In this document: in pieces, positions 1 through 9,797 of the stretch
Layout of the letters: each line of letters begins with the position of its first letter
Position numbering within the stretch: the stretch's first letter is position 1
Assembly: GCF_026262505.1 (NCBI RefSeq)
Contig: NC_067203.1
Location: forward strand, 3,472,001 to 3,536,000
Direction of reading: 5' to 3'
DNA: 64,000 bases
Source of the DNA: Trichomonas vaginalis G3
Lineage: Eukaryota > Parabasalia > Trichomonadida > Trichomonadidae
Program-made: the position numbers and the translations under genes
The notes under the pieces: generated by a model
The model's input: only the letters and a program-made list of their open reading frames with translations
Told to the model about the DNA's origin: nothing
Databases searched by the model: none

Positions 1-1536
1 CATATTCATCAGATTCGCTCATATTTCGATATCATAGACAATGCAGTTCAAATTGGTGACACTAATAGAAAATATTCTGACGCAAAGATTCCATCACAAC
101 CTGGAACTGCTAAAGATAACACATGGGTAACATTCAATCTCTCACCTCCTGGTGAAAATATGTTGGACCTTTACAATACATTCATTACGTATAAAATGGA
201 AGGTCAATTTATTGTAGATAAAGAAATTGGTTCAGGTTCCAATAAAACAAACCCACCAGGATTTTGGATTGGTTTCGATGACGCTTTCTATGCAGTTGCT
301 GGATATCAAATCCTTGCAAATGGTCGTATCGTATATTCTCAAGACAACGCAAGAGAAGAAGCATATATAACTTCAAACTCACAAACTACCGAACAAATAA
401 AGAAAGTAGATGTTTTCTCAAAGACTCGACATGAAGATGTATGGAGTCATTCGGGAACATGCAGAACAGGACAAATTGTTAGTGGTCCAATTACAGCAGG
501 AAAATCATTTGATTTTAAGCTTCGTTTAAGAATTCCTGTTAGAAGATTCCTTCCATTAGAAGCTATTCGATTTATTCCAGCTTTTGCAGGAAACATTCAG
601 CTTAAAGTAAAGTTCAGTAGCGACGCCTTACAATGCACATCTATATCTGTAAATGATATCATTGCTTTCAATCCAACTCTTAAAGTTGCATTTGCTTCAG
701 ATTCAAATCCACCGACAAATAAATTTGTTCCATGGAATGAACCATTCACTATGATAACGAAGGCAGTAGAAGCTAGTGGAACAGTTACTATTACAACTGT
801 AACCCAGCAACTATTTCGAACAAAGATGGATTTTAATGAATGTTTCATTCATCCAAAGTCATTCTCTTTAGACCCTAACATTTATACAGAACTTGTAGAA
901 CATTATACAAACGAGGCTTTATGTTTTCCTGTTAAAGTTATGGATTGGATTCCTATGGACGGTTCATTCTCAAAGAATACAGATAGTTCAAGTGCAACAT
1001 TTACAGCAGCTTATACGCCTATTAATGTTAAAAGTATTTGGGCACTATTTAGAAAGAAAGACAACTATTATGTTAATTTTGAGAACCCTAAGTTTAAATA
1101 TCTTCAGCTTTCCATGGGAGCTTATGGAAATATGCCTGCAGAACCTGAAAAATCATATGGACCTGTATTTTATGAAATGGTTGCGAACGCTTGCAATACA
1201 AACAATGATATGATAGGATTTAATGAAGATGTTATGAGGTCATTGGTGGATGATGGTAGTGTGGAACATAAATGGGATAGCTATGACAACACACATTTCT
1301 TATGTGGTTTTCCAACAGAAGTGGACTTTTGCTTCCAGCAAGGTCAAACATCTACTGCTCCAATAACATACAAATTGTCTGTTAAAGGACCTATTGAACT
1401 AGCAACTGAAAATGTACCAAAGCCACTTATTGGATTTATGAGGGATTGTTGCTTTGCCATTCAGGTGCGTGCTAATGGCATCCCAATAATAAGATTAGAT
1501 GACTATAACTTAGCTACGGACGACAGTGAGGAATAA
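1..1536 (+). CDS. Maverick major capsid protein (5' end outside window)
   Basis: The reading frame is open from the first base, so the gene starts upstream. The related copy in element D starts about ten residues earlier with MQNEQLNEF. The protein, about 520 residues, shows the pattern of a double-jelly-roll capsid protein: beta-rich segments, a basic-hydrophobic stretch RLRIPVRRFLPLEAIRFIPAF that resembles the second capsid family in element B (LRVPLSSFLIFRFLRYLP), and an acidic end. Its role would be the main shell of the particle. It is the first of four same-strand genes. The assignment rests on the fold-like pattern, size and neighbourhood, not on a database match. Confidence 0.75.
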   Translation, partial: HIHQIRSYFDIIDNAVQIGDTNRKYSDAKIPSQPGTAKDNTWVTFNLSPPGENMLDLYNTFITYKMEGQFIVDKEIGSGSNKTNPPGFWIGFDDAFYAVAGYQILANGRIVYSQDNAREEAYITSNSQTTEQIKKVDVFSKTRHEDVWSHSGTCRTGQIVSGPITAGKSFDFKLRLRIPVRRFLPLEAIRFIPAFAGNIQLKVKFSSDALQCTSISVNDIIAFNPTLKVAFASDSNPPTNKFVPWNEPFTMITKAVEASGTVTITTVTQQLFRTKMDFNECFIHPKSFSLDPNIYTELVEHYTNEALCFPVKVMDWIPMDGSFSKNTDSSSATFTAAYTPINVKSIWALFRKKDNYYVNFENPKFKYLQLSMGAYGNMPAEPEKSYGPVFYEMVANACNTNNDMIGFNEDVMRSLVDDGSVEHKWDSYDNTHFLCGFPTEVDFCFQQGQTSTAPITYKLSVKGPIELATENVPKPLIGFMRDCCFAIQVRANGIPIIRLDDYNLATDDSEE

Positions 1537-1550
1537 AGGATGAACGTTTA

Positions 1551-1566
1551 TTTTTAAAGCTTATAA
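1551..1566 (+). promoter_or_regulatory. Maverick TTTTTA start-proximal promoter box
   Basis: TTTTTA followed by 10 nt and then the ATG at 1567. The same arrangement is found before the homologous gene of element D and before many other Maverick genes in the window. Confidence 0.5.
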
Positions 1567-2024
1567 ATGAGTTCTTCATCAAGCTCTCGTGAACCTTCAC
1601 CATCTATGAAACAAACTTTACCAAACGATTATGGAGCACCTATTGAATATTTCTTACGAGCTGCACAATGGCAAAGAGCAGTCTCACCAAGGTTAGGTGT
1701 TCCACCAGCTCCTGTCAAAAATAGCATTTGGTCAAGTCCTTATATAAATATGGTCTCCCACTAGGTTTGCTAGCTACAGCAGGAGCAGTTATGATGTTGA
1801 AAAGAAATAAAGCAAATGTTGTAAATAATACTGAAGTAGCTGAAGTTAAACAAACTCCAACACCTTCGCCAAAACCAACGCCTTCACAAGCAAAACCTTC
1901 AATGACTCCTGAACCTATGGAAGTACAAACTCCTGTTCAAAAGTCAACTCCTAAACCGACTCCAACATTTAAACCAGAACCTACTCCTCAAATAAATCGT
2001 AAAACTCCTGCGTTTCCTTACTGA
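1567..2024 (+). pseudogene. Ser-rich, PT-rich membrane protein of Maverick A, broken copy
   Basis: The locus corresponds to the open 152-codon gene at 48029-48487 in element D. The family begins with a serine run (MSSSSSSREPSPS), has one hydrophobic segment near the middle (GLPLGLLATAGAVMML), then a long tail of proline, threonine and lysine repeats of the PTPSPKPTPS kind. Such a layout suits a virion-associated membrane or spike-stalk protein, but no function is recognised. This copy looks broken about once. It follows the capsid gene by 30 bp. Confidence 0.7.
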
Positions 2025-2056
2025 AAAAATAACGTTATTTTTATTTTATTTGAACA

Positions 2057-2072
2057 TTTTATTTAGAGTAAA
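2057..2072 (+). promoter_or_regulatory. Maverick promoter box before 2073 gene
   Basis: TTTTA followed by 11 nt (TTTAGAGTAAA) and then the ATG at 2073, matching the shared Maverick start-proximal pattern. Confidence 0.45.
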
Positions 2073-2309
2073 ATGACGACTAAAGTCACTGAAGCAATGA
2101 AACAAAAGTTTTTGGTAGAATACATTAAATCAGGAACTATTCCAGAAGGTTTTTACATTCATACTATGAAGGATGGTAGAGTTCAGTTTAGAAAGATAAA
2201 ACAACCATTAGATAGAGAAGGAATTTTGAGAAAGATTAAACTTCATGAGGACAACATTGCTAAACTTAGGAAGAAGTTAGAAGAGTTGGATAAAGGAAGA
2301 GAGTTATAA
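2073..2309 (+). CDS. Small charged coiled-coil Maverick protein
   Basis: A 78-residue protein, MTTKVTEAMKQ..., whose second half is rich in lysine, glutamate and leucine in a heptad-like pattern (KLHEDNIAKLRKKLEELDK), predicting a short coiled coil. The first half contains EGFYIHTMKDGRVQF, which could be a small beta segment. The orthologue in element D (47739-47981) is nearly identical but has a slightly longer acidic end. Function unknown. It is followed by the palindrome and half-site cassette at 2337-2384. Confidence 0.7.
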   Translation: MTTKVTEAMKQKFLVEYIKSGTIPEGFYIHTMKDGRVQFRKIKQPLDREGILRKIKLHEDNIAKLRKKLEELDKGREL

Positions 2310-2336
2310 AGCAATGAATTCAACAGGGTAAAAAAC

Positions 2337-2384
2337 AGGTGAAAAACAGGTGAAAAAAGAGGTGAGATCTCACCACTTCACCTA
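2337..2384 (+). repeat. Palindrome plus half-site cassette, GGTGA type
   Basis: Two direct AGGTGAA half-sites, then the perfect palindrome GGTGAGATCTCACC (2361-2374), then one inverted TTCACCT. The junction flanks are the same as in element D, but there every half-site reads GTTAGA instead. It lies between the ends and starts of small genes and looks like a protein-binding array. Confidence 0.75.
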
Positions 2385-2483
2385 AATTTATTTTTGCGCT
2401 ATGTTTTCATACGTGTGAGGGTGGTGATATCATTAATTTTTAAGTTTATTTTTAAGTTTATTTTTTATTTTATTTTTATATAA

Positions 2484-2768
2484 ATGACAGAACAAAAGCA
2501 ACTCATTCGAATTCCACAGTATAACAAACATACATTTAAACATTTATTCTTCCTTCCTGAGCATAACATGTTCTTTCAAATACATCCGAGACCAGTTGAC
2601 TTTTCATTGACTGTGTATAAAGATAGAAATAGTTATATCATTAAACCATACGATGACGAAGGTAAGTTATGTAAATTGTACGTTAAGAAGTTAGAGAAAG
2701 TTTATGGCTTCAAGTATGACTACAATAGGGTTAACACTGATGATGAAGATATTGAGGAAAATTTATGA
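2484..2768 (+). CDS. Small Maverick protein, HTFKHLFFLPE family
   Basis: A 94-residue protein starting MTEQKQLIRI. It is homologous to the gene at 23733-24053 in element C: both share an H-x-F-K-x-L-F-F-x-P core, a Y/FFQI motif, a Y-x-x-x-KLxKxxxFxYD stretch and a very acidic C-terminus (TDDEDIEENL here). The acidic tail and small size fit a regulatory or DNA-mimic type protein, but this is a guess and no function is recognised. It is the last gene before the terminal repeat in A and C, and in C it is read from the end inward. Confidence 0.65.
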   Translation: MTEQKQLIRIPQYNKHTFKHLFFLPEHNMFFQIHPRPVDFSLTVYKDRNSYIIKPYDDEGKLCKLYVKKLEKVYGFKYDYNRVNTDDEDIEENL

Positions 2769-2771
2769 GAA

Positions 2772-2931
2772 CATTAGTGAAGTCGTTAGTGAGAACGATA
2801 GTGAGAACGTTTATTTTTTACATTAGTGAGTTCGTTAGTGAAGTGGTTGGCGGTTTTGTAAAGTGTCAAATTCACAAGTATTGGGTAAGGTGGAACGCAG
2901 TGCCGCCGTACCCAAGACTTGTATACTAACT
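2772..2931. repeat. Terminal inverted repeat and TTAGTGA array of Maverick A
   Basis: 2772-2843 holds about five copies of TTAGTGA(A/G) at irregular spacing. 2850-2931 is the terminal repeat proper, sharing the blocks GTAAAGTGTCAAA, CGCAGTGCC and GTATACTAACT with the ends of elements C and D (in reverse complement). The terminus is placed at 2931. No target-site duplication can be paired because the left end is outside the window. Confidence 0.7.
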
Positions 2932-4834
2932 TTGAATGAGCCTTCTCAATTTTGCTTGTTTTGCGAGTAATTTTCGAAAATTTTTCACCAAGATCACCAT
3001 TAGGCTTTTGTATGTTCTTTTTTCTTGTAAGACAACGATTACTTCTTTGTTTTGGAAATTTGGTTCGGTTAATTTTCGTGATTCCCTTTTGTTCGATTGA
3101 GAATAAATTCTCGGTGAGTAATGTTTTATCGAATTTGTAATTTGATGGATTTGCCATTGATTTGATCACTTGATTAACCACTTTATTCTGGTCATTTGGG
3201 ATTTCATTGAGAATCTTCTCATCATTTTGAGAAAACTCACCTGTTTCTGGTGTAAAGTCGATTGAATTCTCGTTTACTTGATTTGACTGTTGAAATTCTT
3301 TAAGTTTGATTTGATTTTCTTGGAATTTCGATTTGTTTCGGATAAATAATTTGTAATTGCTTTTTTAATATTTGCTGTGGACTTTGTATAATTGACAGGA
3401 TGTTTTGCTGGTTTTGTACTGAGTAATTGTTTATCCAACAAGTGTTTATCGACTTTCATTAAGATTGCAATCATTATTTCGAGGCTAGGATGGGCATTTT
3501 CTAATTCTTTCGAAAGCAAAGAATGGAAGGATTCAAGAGCATTATTTGTGTAGATATCATCCTCTGAATCTAATTGGTTAATGAACTCATAATCTTTCTT
3601 CCATACTTTTTTATAGTAATTTACGAACGGCTTTGCAATTTCTGAGGATGACTCATCGATTAATTTAAGTATTTGATAAAATGAGTCTTTTTCGACGAAA
3701 GGTAATGAGGAATAAATTTGGTAAAGTGTAAAAATCTCTTTTGGTATCTCTTGTTTCGGGTATAATTCTTTTATTTTGCGAATTAATGCTTGGCGATAAT
3801 GAAATAAGCAGCCAGTAACCTTTGCGTTTGGACAAAATAATTTAATGGATTTGTAAAGTGCGATTTCAAAATCTACGTAAACAGTTTTGAAATTGTTGAA
3901 CCCAATTATTGAAATTAATGCGGAAAATGCGGTTGTATACGCTTCTGCTGTCCGAGATTTCATAAGAATGTGGACAACAGGAATGTATTCATTCGTTGTT
4001 TGGTCAAGCACCATTAATGTAAGGAGTTGACCCTTGTCATCGAACTGTCTTGGGACGATTTTAAAGGTACCGTCCAAGAATAATTTTGTTGCTGAGTGAC
4101 AAATTGAGACAGAACGATCATAACCGAAAATTATTATTGGTTCTGGGTAAAACGCGATGTATTTTAGAAAATTTTCGGAATTTTGTTTGGTAATTGAAAG
4201 AATTTGTTCCACAAAATCTGGAATAACCAAATTATGTGGATAAAACTCTTTGTATAATGTGCGTGGTAAATTTTCTGGTATTTTTGGAGGCCTTTCAAGT
4301 TTTGTTGCCTCAGAAAGTAAATATGATAATATTTGCGCTTCTGAAGTTAACGGTTGTATTGAATGGTGTTCACGTGTAATTTGCATTAGATCCCTAATTT
4401 TTGTTTCTTCTTCAATATCTCTAAAAACTGTACCTTTTGGTGTGCATGAATGCTCACACTGAGAGGTTCGATTTTTGGAATTTGATTTGGGTACAGTGTC
4501 ACTTTTATTTTGTAATTGCAGCTTCCTTCGCATTTGTAAACGATTGAATATGAATGTTCGGTGCCGGATGAATCAATTTTGTGAAATTATAGGGAGGACT
4601 AATATAATATTGTGTGTAAACGTTTTTATCGCAATCTCTGAGTTGAATTGTGCAAGCACGCTTTAAATAATTCCATACGTGCTTTCTTAAATTTTTTGAA
4701 TAATTTGGAAAGTGTAAATTTAAAAATTGATTCAGAAATTCATGTTTATTCGTAGCATTTTTTTGATATATGATAGCTGCTCCATTCAATTCATCGATCT
4801 GAGGCTGAGAAAAATGAAAAGTACGAGGAGGCAT
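2932..4834 (-). pseudogene. MULE-type transposase remnant
   Basis: A Mutator-like (MULE) DDE transposase read leftward. The catalytic pattern is visible: FLDGTF (first Asp), VYVDFE (second Asp), CLFHYRQAL (the C-x2-H region) and NNALESFHSLL (Glu). The start, at 4834, is MPPRTFHFSQPQ. The N-terminal 109 codons (4505-4834) and the central 419 codons (3274-4533) are in different frames and overlap by 29 bp, and the basic C-terminal part (about 2932-3273) is in a third relation, so at least two frameshifts separate the pieces. The C-terminus is cut where Maverick A ends at 2931. It would catalyse cut-and-paste transposition when whole. Confidence 0.8.
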
Positions 4835-5732
4835 ATGATTGTCAAAATTTTATAAGTTATATAATAGTGATCTGCACTATTAAGAGGAGTTTTTTCATTA
4901 CTATTGTTTTCAGATTTCTTTACTTTTTCTGAAATTTAATTATAATTGGATGTTATACTTCAATTCCTTAGTTGATAATAAAAGAACATAATATATGATC
5001 TTTGTTTCATTATTTAATTTTGTTCTATTTCCTTTATTTGACGAGAAAAATGAAAATTGTTTTCGAAAAACTCCAAAAAAATTAGAGAAAACCGAATTTG
5101 TCTTGAAAAATTAATGATATTAAGCTCATTTTTGAAATTTTTTAAAAATTTTGGTGATTATTCACAATGTCAAAATTGAAATTTATCTAAGAAGGATGCA
5201 AATCTCATAATTTAAGGAAACAATTCATATATTTTGAAGGAGTGGAATAAAATTTTAGGCATTTACGATATTATTTTAGAAATTAAACTGATATATGAGA
5301 AAATCTAAATTTAGCAATTCTGTCACTTTTTTAAAATATGGATAATATTCTTCCATTTATTGTGAAAATTCTTTCCCAACCATTCTCTAAAGAAGAATTT
5401 AATCAATTTATGGATGCAATCTGGGAGATTAAAGAAGATCGAAAAAACCAGAATTTTCGAAAAAGTGACACCAACTATTAAAGTTATTTTATTACTAGAT
5501 TTATTTACAAATTATAAGATAATATCATTAACCGAATATATTTTTAATATAAATAAAAAACTTTTTTATACAAAAAATTACAATCAATCGATAAATATTA
5601 TAAAACATTTATTCCAAAAAGATTAAGTAATAGGTGGGATCCTGCATATAATATAATTTTATGTCATAAAGTTTACAAATTTTAGATGGACCACAGTGAG
5701 AATGTGAGTGGTTAATTTAAAGGTGGTCTGAT
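4835..5732. other. Intergenic DNA without a supported gene
   Basis: About 900 bases of AT-rich DNA with no convincing gene. A 47-codon frame at 5338-5481 (MDNILPFIVKILSQPFSKEE...) and an overlapping 70-codon frame at 5414-5626 are present. Both are short and show no family features. They could be a remnant of a degraded gene. The left part probably includes the end of the MULE, but no inverted repeat could be paired. Confidence 0.4.
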
Positions 5733-6451
5733 AAAGATATCGAAGCTTACTCAACACAGCATGAAGCAGTTTCTAATACACAATCTTACTAGTGGTGTTT
5801 CGGTCGCCAGCGCTCTCATAGGGGTGCTGATTTCAAAAACCACTACTTCAAATTATTCAACAATACTCAATGCAGCATGAAGCAGCTACTACTGCTGTAT
5901 CTTACTGGTAGTGTTTTGGTCGTTGGCTCTTGCACAGTCTCTCAGATTTTCAAATTTTTTTTCAACACTATCTTGTTTCGCTCTCAGAAAGCTATCCTAC
6001 AAAGACATCGAAGCTTACTCAACACAGCATGAAGCAGTTTCTAATACACAATCTTACTAGTGGTGTTTCGGTCGCCAGCGCTCTCATAGGGGTGCTGATT
6101 TCAAAAACCACTACTTCAAATTATTCAACAATACTCAATGCAGCATGAAGCAGCTACTACTGCTGTATCTTACTGGTAGTGTTTTGGTCGTTGGCTCTTG
6201 CACAGTCTCTCAGATTTTCAAATTTTTTTTCAACACTATCTTGTTTCGCTCTCAGAAAGCTATCCTACAAAGACATCGAAGCTTACTCAACACAGCATGA
6301 AGCAGTTTCTAATACACAATCTTACTAGTGGTGTTTCGGTCGCCAGCGCTCTCATAGGGGTGCTGATTTCAAAAACCACTACTTCAAATTATTCAACAAT
6401 ACTCAATGCAGCATGAAGCAGCTACTACTGCTGTATCTTACTGGTAGTGTT
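5733..6451. repeat. Tandem repeat, 268-bp unit, 2.7 copies
   Basis: The unit beginning AAAGAYATCGAAGC recurs at 5733, 6001 and 6269, an exact 268-bp period. The copies are nearly identical. Within the unit, two related subrepeats around AGCAT-GAAGCAG and CTTACTRGTGGTGTT recur. The 72-codon frame found twice here is a by-product of the repeat. Confidence 0.9.
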
Positions 6452-6549
6452 CTTCGCTTCTTACTATCAACTCTAAAACTAGTTTGATGTATTATTTATT
6501 CAATATTAACATTAATTATTTACAATTCTCACTTTTTTTCATTTTTTAA

Positions 6550-6819
6550 ATGAATCAATCCGTTCCTGCACCCCTTGCTGATACAAAACAATATATTGAT
6601 TTCATTCATTATCTTCAATATGGAGTTCAAGCAGAGATGCGTGCTAACTGCAATTATCGGAAAGATTCGCATTTGAATTCAGATGGAGTAACAATTATTA
6701 GACATTACTGTAGATGGGGAAGTTGTAGTGCTAACTTTACCTTTGAAATGAAATCTAATCAATACAGATTTGTAAATGGACATCATTTTCATAATCATGT
6801 TGGTGAACCACCGTCTTTT
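6550..6819 (+). pseudogene. N-terminal fragment of MULE transposase (FLYWCH/WRKY-GCM-like zinc finger)
   Basis: The frame starts MNQSVPAPLADTKQ and encodes about 90 residues that resemble the N-terminal zinc-binding domain of MULE transposases: [11 protein letters not shown] gives the cysteine pair and NGHHFHNH the histidines. The MULE transposase at 45194-46608 has the same arrangement (FHCKYPKC, then EEHDHS). The catalytic domain is missing because the sequence runs directly into the 14-bp minisatellite. It is a truncated transposon relic. Confidence 0.65.
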
Positions 6820-7722
6820 AAATATATACATATATAAATATACATATATAAATATACATATATAAATATATACATATATAAATATACATATATAAATATA
6901 CATATATAAATATACATATATAAATATACATATATAAATATACATATATAAATATACATATATAAATATACATATATAAATATACATATATAAATATACA
7001 TATATAAATATACATATATAAATATACATATATAAATATACATATATAAATATACATATATAAATATACATATATAAATATACATATATAAATATACATA
7101 TATAAATATACATATATAAATATACATATATAAATATACATATATAAATATACATATATAAATATACATATATAAATATACATATATAAATATACATATA
7201 TAAATATACATATATAAATATACATATATAAATATACATATATAAATATACATATATAAATATACATATATAAATATACATATATAAATATACATATATA
7301 AATATACATATATAAATATACATATATAAATATACATATATAAATATACATATATAAATATACATATATAAATATACATATATAAATATACATATATAAA
7401 TATACATATATAAATATACATATATAAATATACATATATAAATATACATATATAAATATACATATATAAATATACATATATAAATATACATATATAAATA
7501 TACATATATAAATATACATATATAAATATACATATATAAATATACATATATAAATATACATATATAAATATACATATATAAATATACATATATAAATATA
7601 CATATATAAATATACATATATAAATATACATATATAAATATACATATATAAATATACATATATAAATATACATATATAAATATACATATATAAATATATT
7701 TATATATATAAATATATAAATA
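6820..7722. repeat. 14-bp minisatellite, about 64 copies
   Basis: A nearly perfect array of AAATATACATATAT, 14 bp long, over about 900 bp, with one slightly longer unit near the left end and a degenerate right end. Because 3 x 14 = 42, all reverse-strand frames stay open and produce long artificial proteins of Ile, Tyr, Val and Met. It interrupts or terminates a MULE fragment. Confidence 0.95.
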
Positions 7723-8144
7723 ACAAAATACAATCAAAAATAGTGTTTGGAAATTTAAGGTTAAGTGTCACTTTTCTATTGTCACTTTTTCGTAAATTCT
7801 ACCACACTCGTGTAAACCTATTCAATTGTATTTTACTAAAGGATATAGATTCATTCACGAACTTAAATAAGTGTTCACTACATTAAATTCTCATTATTTA
7901 AAATCTGATTATTTGGCTTGTTCTTTAAAATCAAGTTTAAAGCCTTCCATAGTGTGACAGGTACATTGCTAGAGACTATACTACAAGTTGGGCTATTTTA
8001 ATTATAAATTAAAATAATAATTTGCATTCGCATTACACATCCTAAGTCCAAATCAAACTTGACCGATATGTAATGATAGCTAATAATATATACTTCAATG
8101 CTATATAAATGAATACCCTTAGAAACAAATACACACAGGGAGTT
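7723..8144. other. Intergenic DNA without a supported gene
   Basis: No gene seen. Two copies of a GTCACTTTT motif occur at 7765-7790, the same short motif that recurs three times near the left end of Maverick B (18032-18090). It may be coincidence or a relic. Confidence 0.4.
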
Positions 8145-8244
8145 TTTGCTTCCATCAAGAGCTGCGGAAATTTTTATAAACGTTATTTCAAATCTTAGTG
8201 ATGAGACAAGTTACAATGAAGAAAACGTTATTAATATTTACAAT

Positions 8245-8763
8245 ATGTTTACGAGAGAATGTGACAAATTACTAATTGAAAATGAAAAATCAATACAAGA
8301 AATATTTTCAAACAAACAGGCAATATCAAAGAAAATTCATTTAATGGGTTATACGATTCTCAGGTCAGATTACAAAACGGTTATTTTAGAGCGCCTTTTC
8401 GCGGAATTTGGAAATACAAATGCAGATTTGTTAGCTAATCTAATACTCACGAATTGTATTTGGAAAAGCGATATTCTGCAATACGTTTTGGAAAACTTTG
8501 AGCCATCTCAAGTAACAAATAAATTACTTTTATTCAGAATTTCCAATAAATTCTCAGTTTCAATGCACACATTAAGTATCCATCGTTTTGTAAACAAGAT
8601 ACTCGAGATTTCAATCAAGATTTACTTTACAGACGAAAGTTTGCAAAACGAAAGATTAGAATTCGTTATCAAAACAATTTTAGATACAAAAGAAGAATAT
8701 TTAGAATACGTACCAAAAGAATTAATTGAAAGATTAAAAATTACAGCAATGAAGATGAAATAA
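8245..8763 (+). CDS. Hypothetical helical host protein, start uncertain
   Basis: An open frame runs from 8113 to 8763, but the first in-frame ATG is at 8245, giving 172 residues. The part before the ATG (SRAAEIFINVISNLSDE...) looks as protein-like as the rest, so the gene may be a 5'-truncated copy or may start in a way not visible. The protein is rich in Leu, Ile, Lys and Glu, predicts as alpha-helical throughout, and has no signal peptide, membrane segment or recognised motif. A HEAT/ARM-like or Trichomonas-specific family is possible. Codon use is like the host genes to its right. No MULE or Maverick signal is present. Confidence 0.5.
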   Translation: MFTRECDKLLIENEKSIQEIFSNKQAISKKIHLMGYTILRSDYKTVILERLFAEFGNTNADLLANLILTNCIWKSDILQYVLENFEPSQVTNKLLLFRISNKFSVSMHTLSIHRFVNKILEISIKIYFTDESLQNERLEFVIKTILDTKEEYLEYVPKELIERLKITAMKMK

Positions 8764-8843
8764 GCAAATTATAATGATATAATTTTTTAATATGAATAAA
8801 TATTTGAGTGGAAATCAATCATATAAAGAATGAGGAACTTGAT

Positions 8844-9742
8844 AAGTGCTTGTGATCAGACAAATCTGTTTTTCAATAAGACATCTTAGAAAAAAAATTG
8901 TAATTTGACTATTTCAATATCATAAACACATTTCTATTGTTATAAAAGTCTTAAGTGCTTGTGATCAGACAAATCTGTTTTTCAATAAGACATCTTAGAA
9001 AAAAAAATTGTAATTTGACTATTTCAATATCATAAACACATTTCTATTGTTATAAAAGTCTTAAGTGCTTGTGATCAGACAAATCTGTTTTTCAATAAGA
9101 CATCTTAGAAAAAAAAATTGTAATTTGACTATTTCAATATCATAAACACATTTCTATTGTTATAAAAGTCTTAAGTGCTTGTGATCAGACAAATCTGTTT
9201 TTCAATAAGACATCTTAGAAAAAAAATTGTAATTTGACTATTTCAATATCATAAACACATTTCTATTGTTATAAAAGTCTTAAGTGCTTGTGATCAGACA
9301 AATCTGTTTTTCAATAAGACATCTTAGAAAAAAAATTGTAATTTGACTATTTCAATATCATAAACACATTTCTATTGTTATAAAAGTCTTAAGTGCTTGT
9401 GATCAGACAAATCTGTTTTTCAATAAGACATCTTAGAAAAAAAAATTGTAATTTGACTATTTCAATATCATAAACACATTTCTATTGTTATAAAAGTCTT
9501 AAGTGCTTGTGATCAGACAAATCTGTTTTTCAATAAGACATCTTAGAAAAAAAAATTGTAATTTGACTATTTCAATATCATAAACACATTTCTATTGTTA
9601 TAAAAGTCTTAAGTGCTTGTGATCAGACAAATCTGTTTTTCAATAAGACATCTTAGAAAAAAAATTGTAATTTGACTATTTCAATATCATAAACACATTT
9701 CTATTGTTATAAAAGTCTTAAGTGCTTGTGATCAGACAAATT
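8844..9742. repeat. Tandem repeat, 109-110-bp unit, eight copies plus a stub
   Basis: Units starting AAGTGCTTGTGATCAGAC recur at 8844, 8953, 9063, 9173, 9282, 9391, 9501 and 9611, with a partial ninth at 9720. Units differ only by one base in an A-tract. There are no unique spacers, so it is not CRISPR-like. The array ends 55 bp before the 3' end of the solenoid-like gene and lies in its transcription read-out path. Confidence 0.95.
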
Positions 9743-9797
9743 ATAATATAAAAAAAATATACAAACAAATAAAATTTAAATATTTCTAAAAAAAAGA

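Larger units (their letters stand above)
1..2931 (+). mobile_element. Maverick/Polinton A, right end
   Basis: This is the right-hand end of a Maverick (Polinton) element that starts outside the window. It carries a double-jelly-roll-type major capsid gene, a proline/threonine-rich membrane protein and two small genes, and ends in a terminal repeat whose last bases read ATACTAACT, the reverse complement of the AGTTAGTAT start of elements C and D. The capsid gene is almost identical to the one in element D, so this copy is young. One gene looks broken; the others visible here look whole. It ends directly against a Mutator-like transposon, which it probably interrupted. Confidence 0.85.

Noticed and set aside
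2786-3181. 131-codon minus-strand frame
   Set aside because: It runs across the boundary between the MULE remnant and Maverick A, so it is not one gene. Only its left-running transposase part is meaningful.
5930-6416. Two identical 72-codon frames
   Set aside because: They are copies of the 268-bp repeat, lack features of a protein family and have no initiator.
6679-7737. Reverse-strand frames of 289-352 codons made of Ile, Tyr, Val and Met
   Set aside because: They are the translation of the 14-bp minisatellite in frames that stay open because 42 is a multiple of 14 and 3.
7765-7790. GTCACTTTT pair as remnant of a Maverick B end
   Set aside because: The motif is short and also occurs singly at 4497 and 5321; no further similarity to the B terminus is seen.
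8844-9742. Possible CRISPR-like array
   Set aside because: The units follow one another directly with no unique spacers, and the genome is eukaryotic in character.
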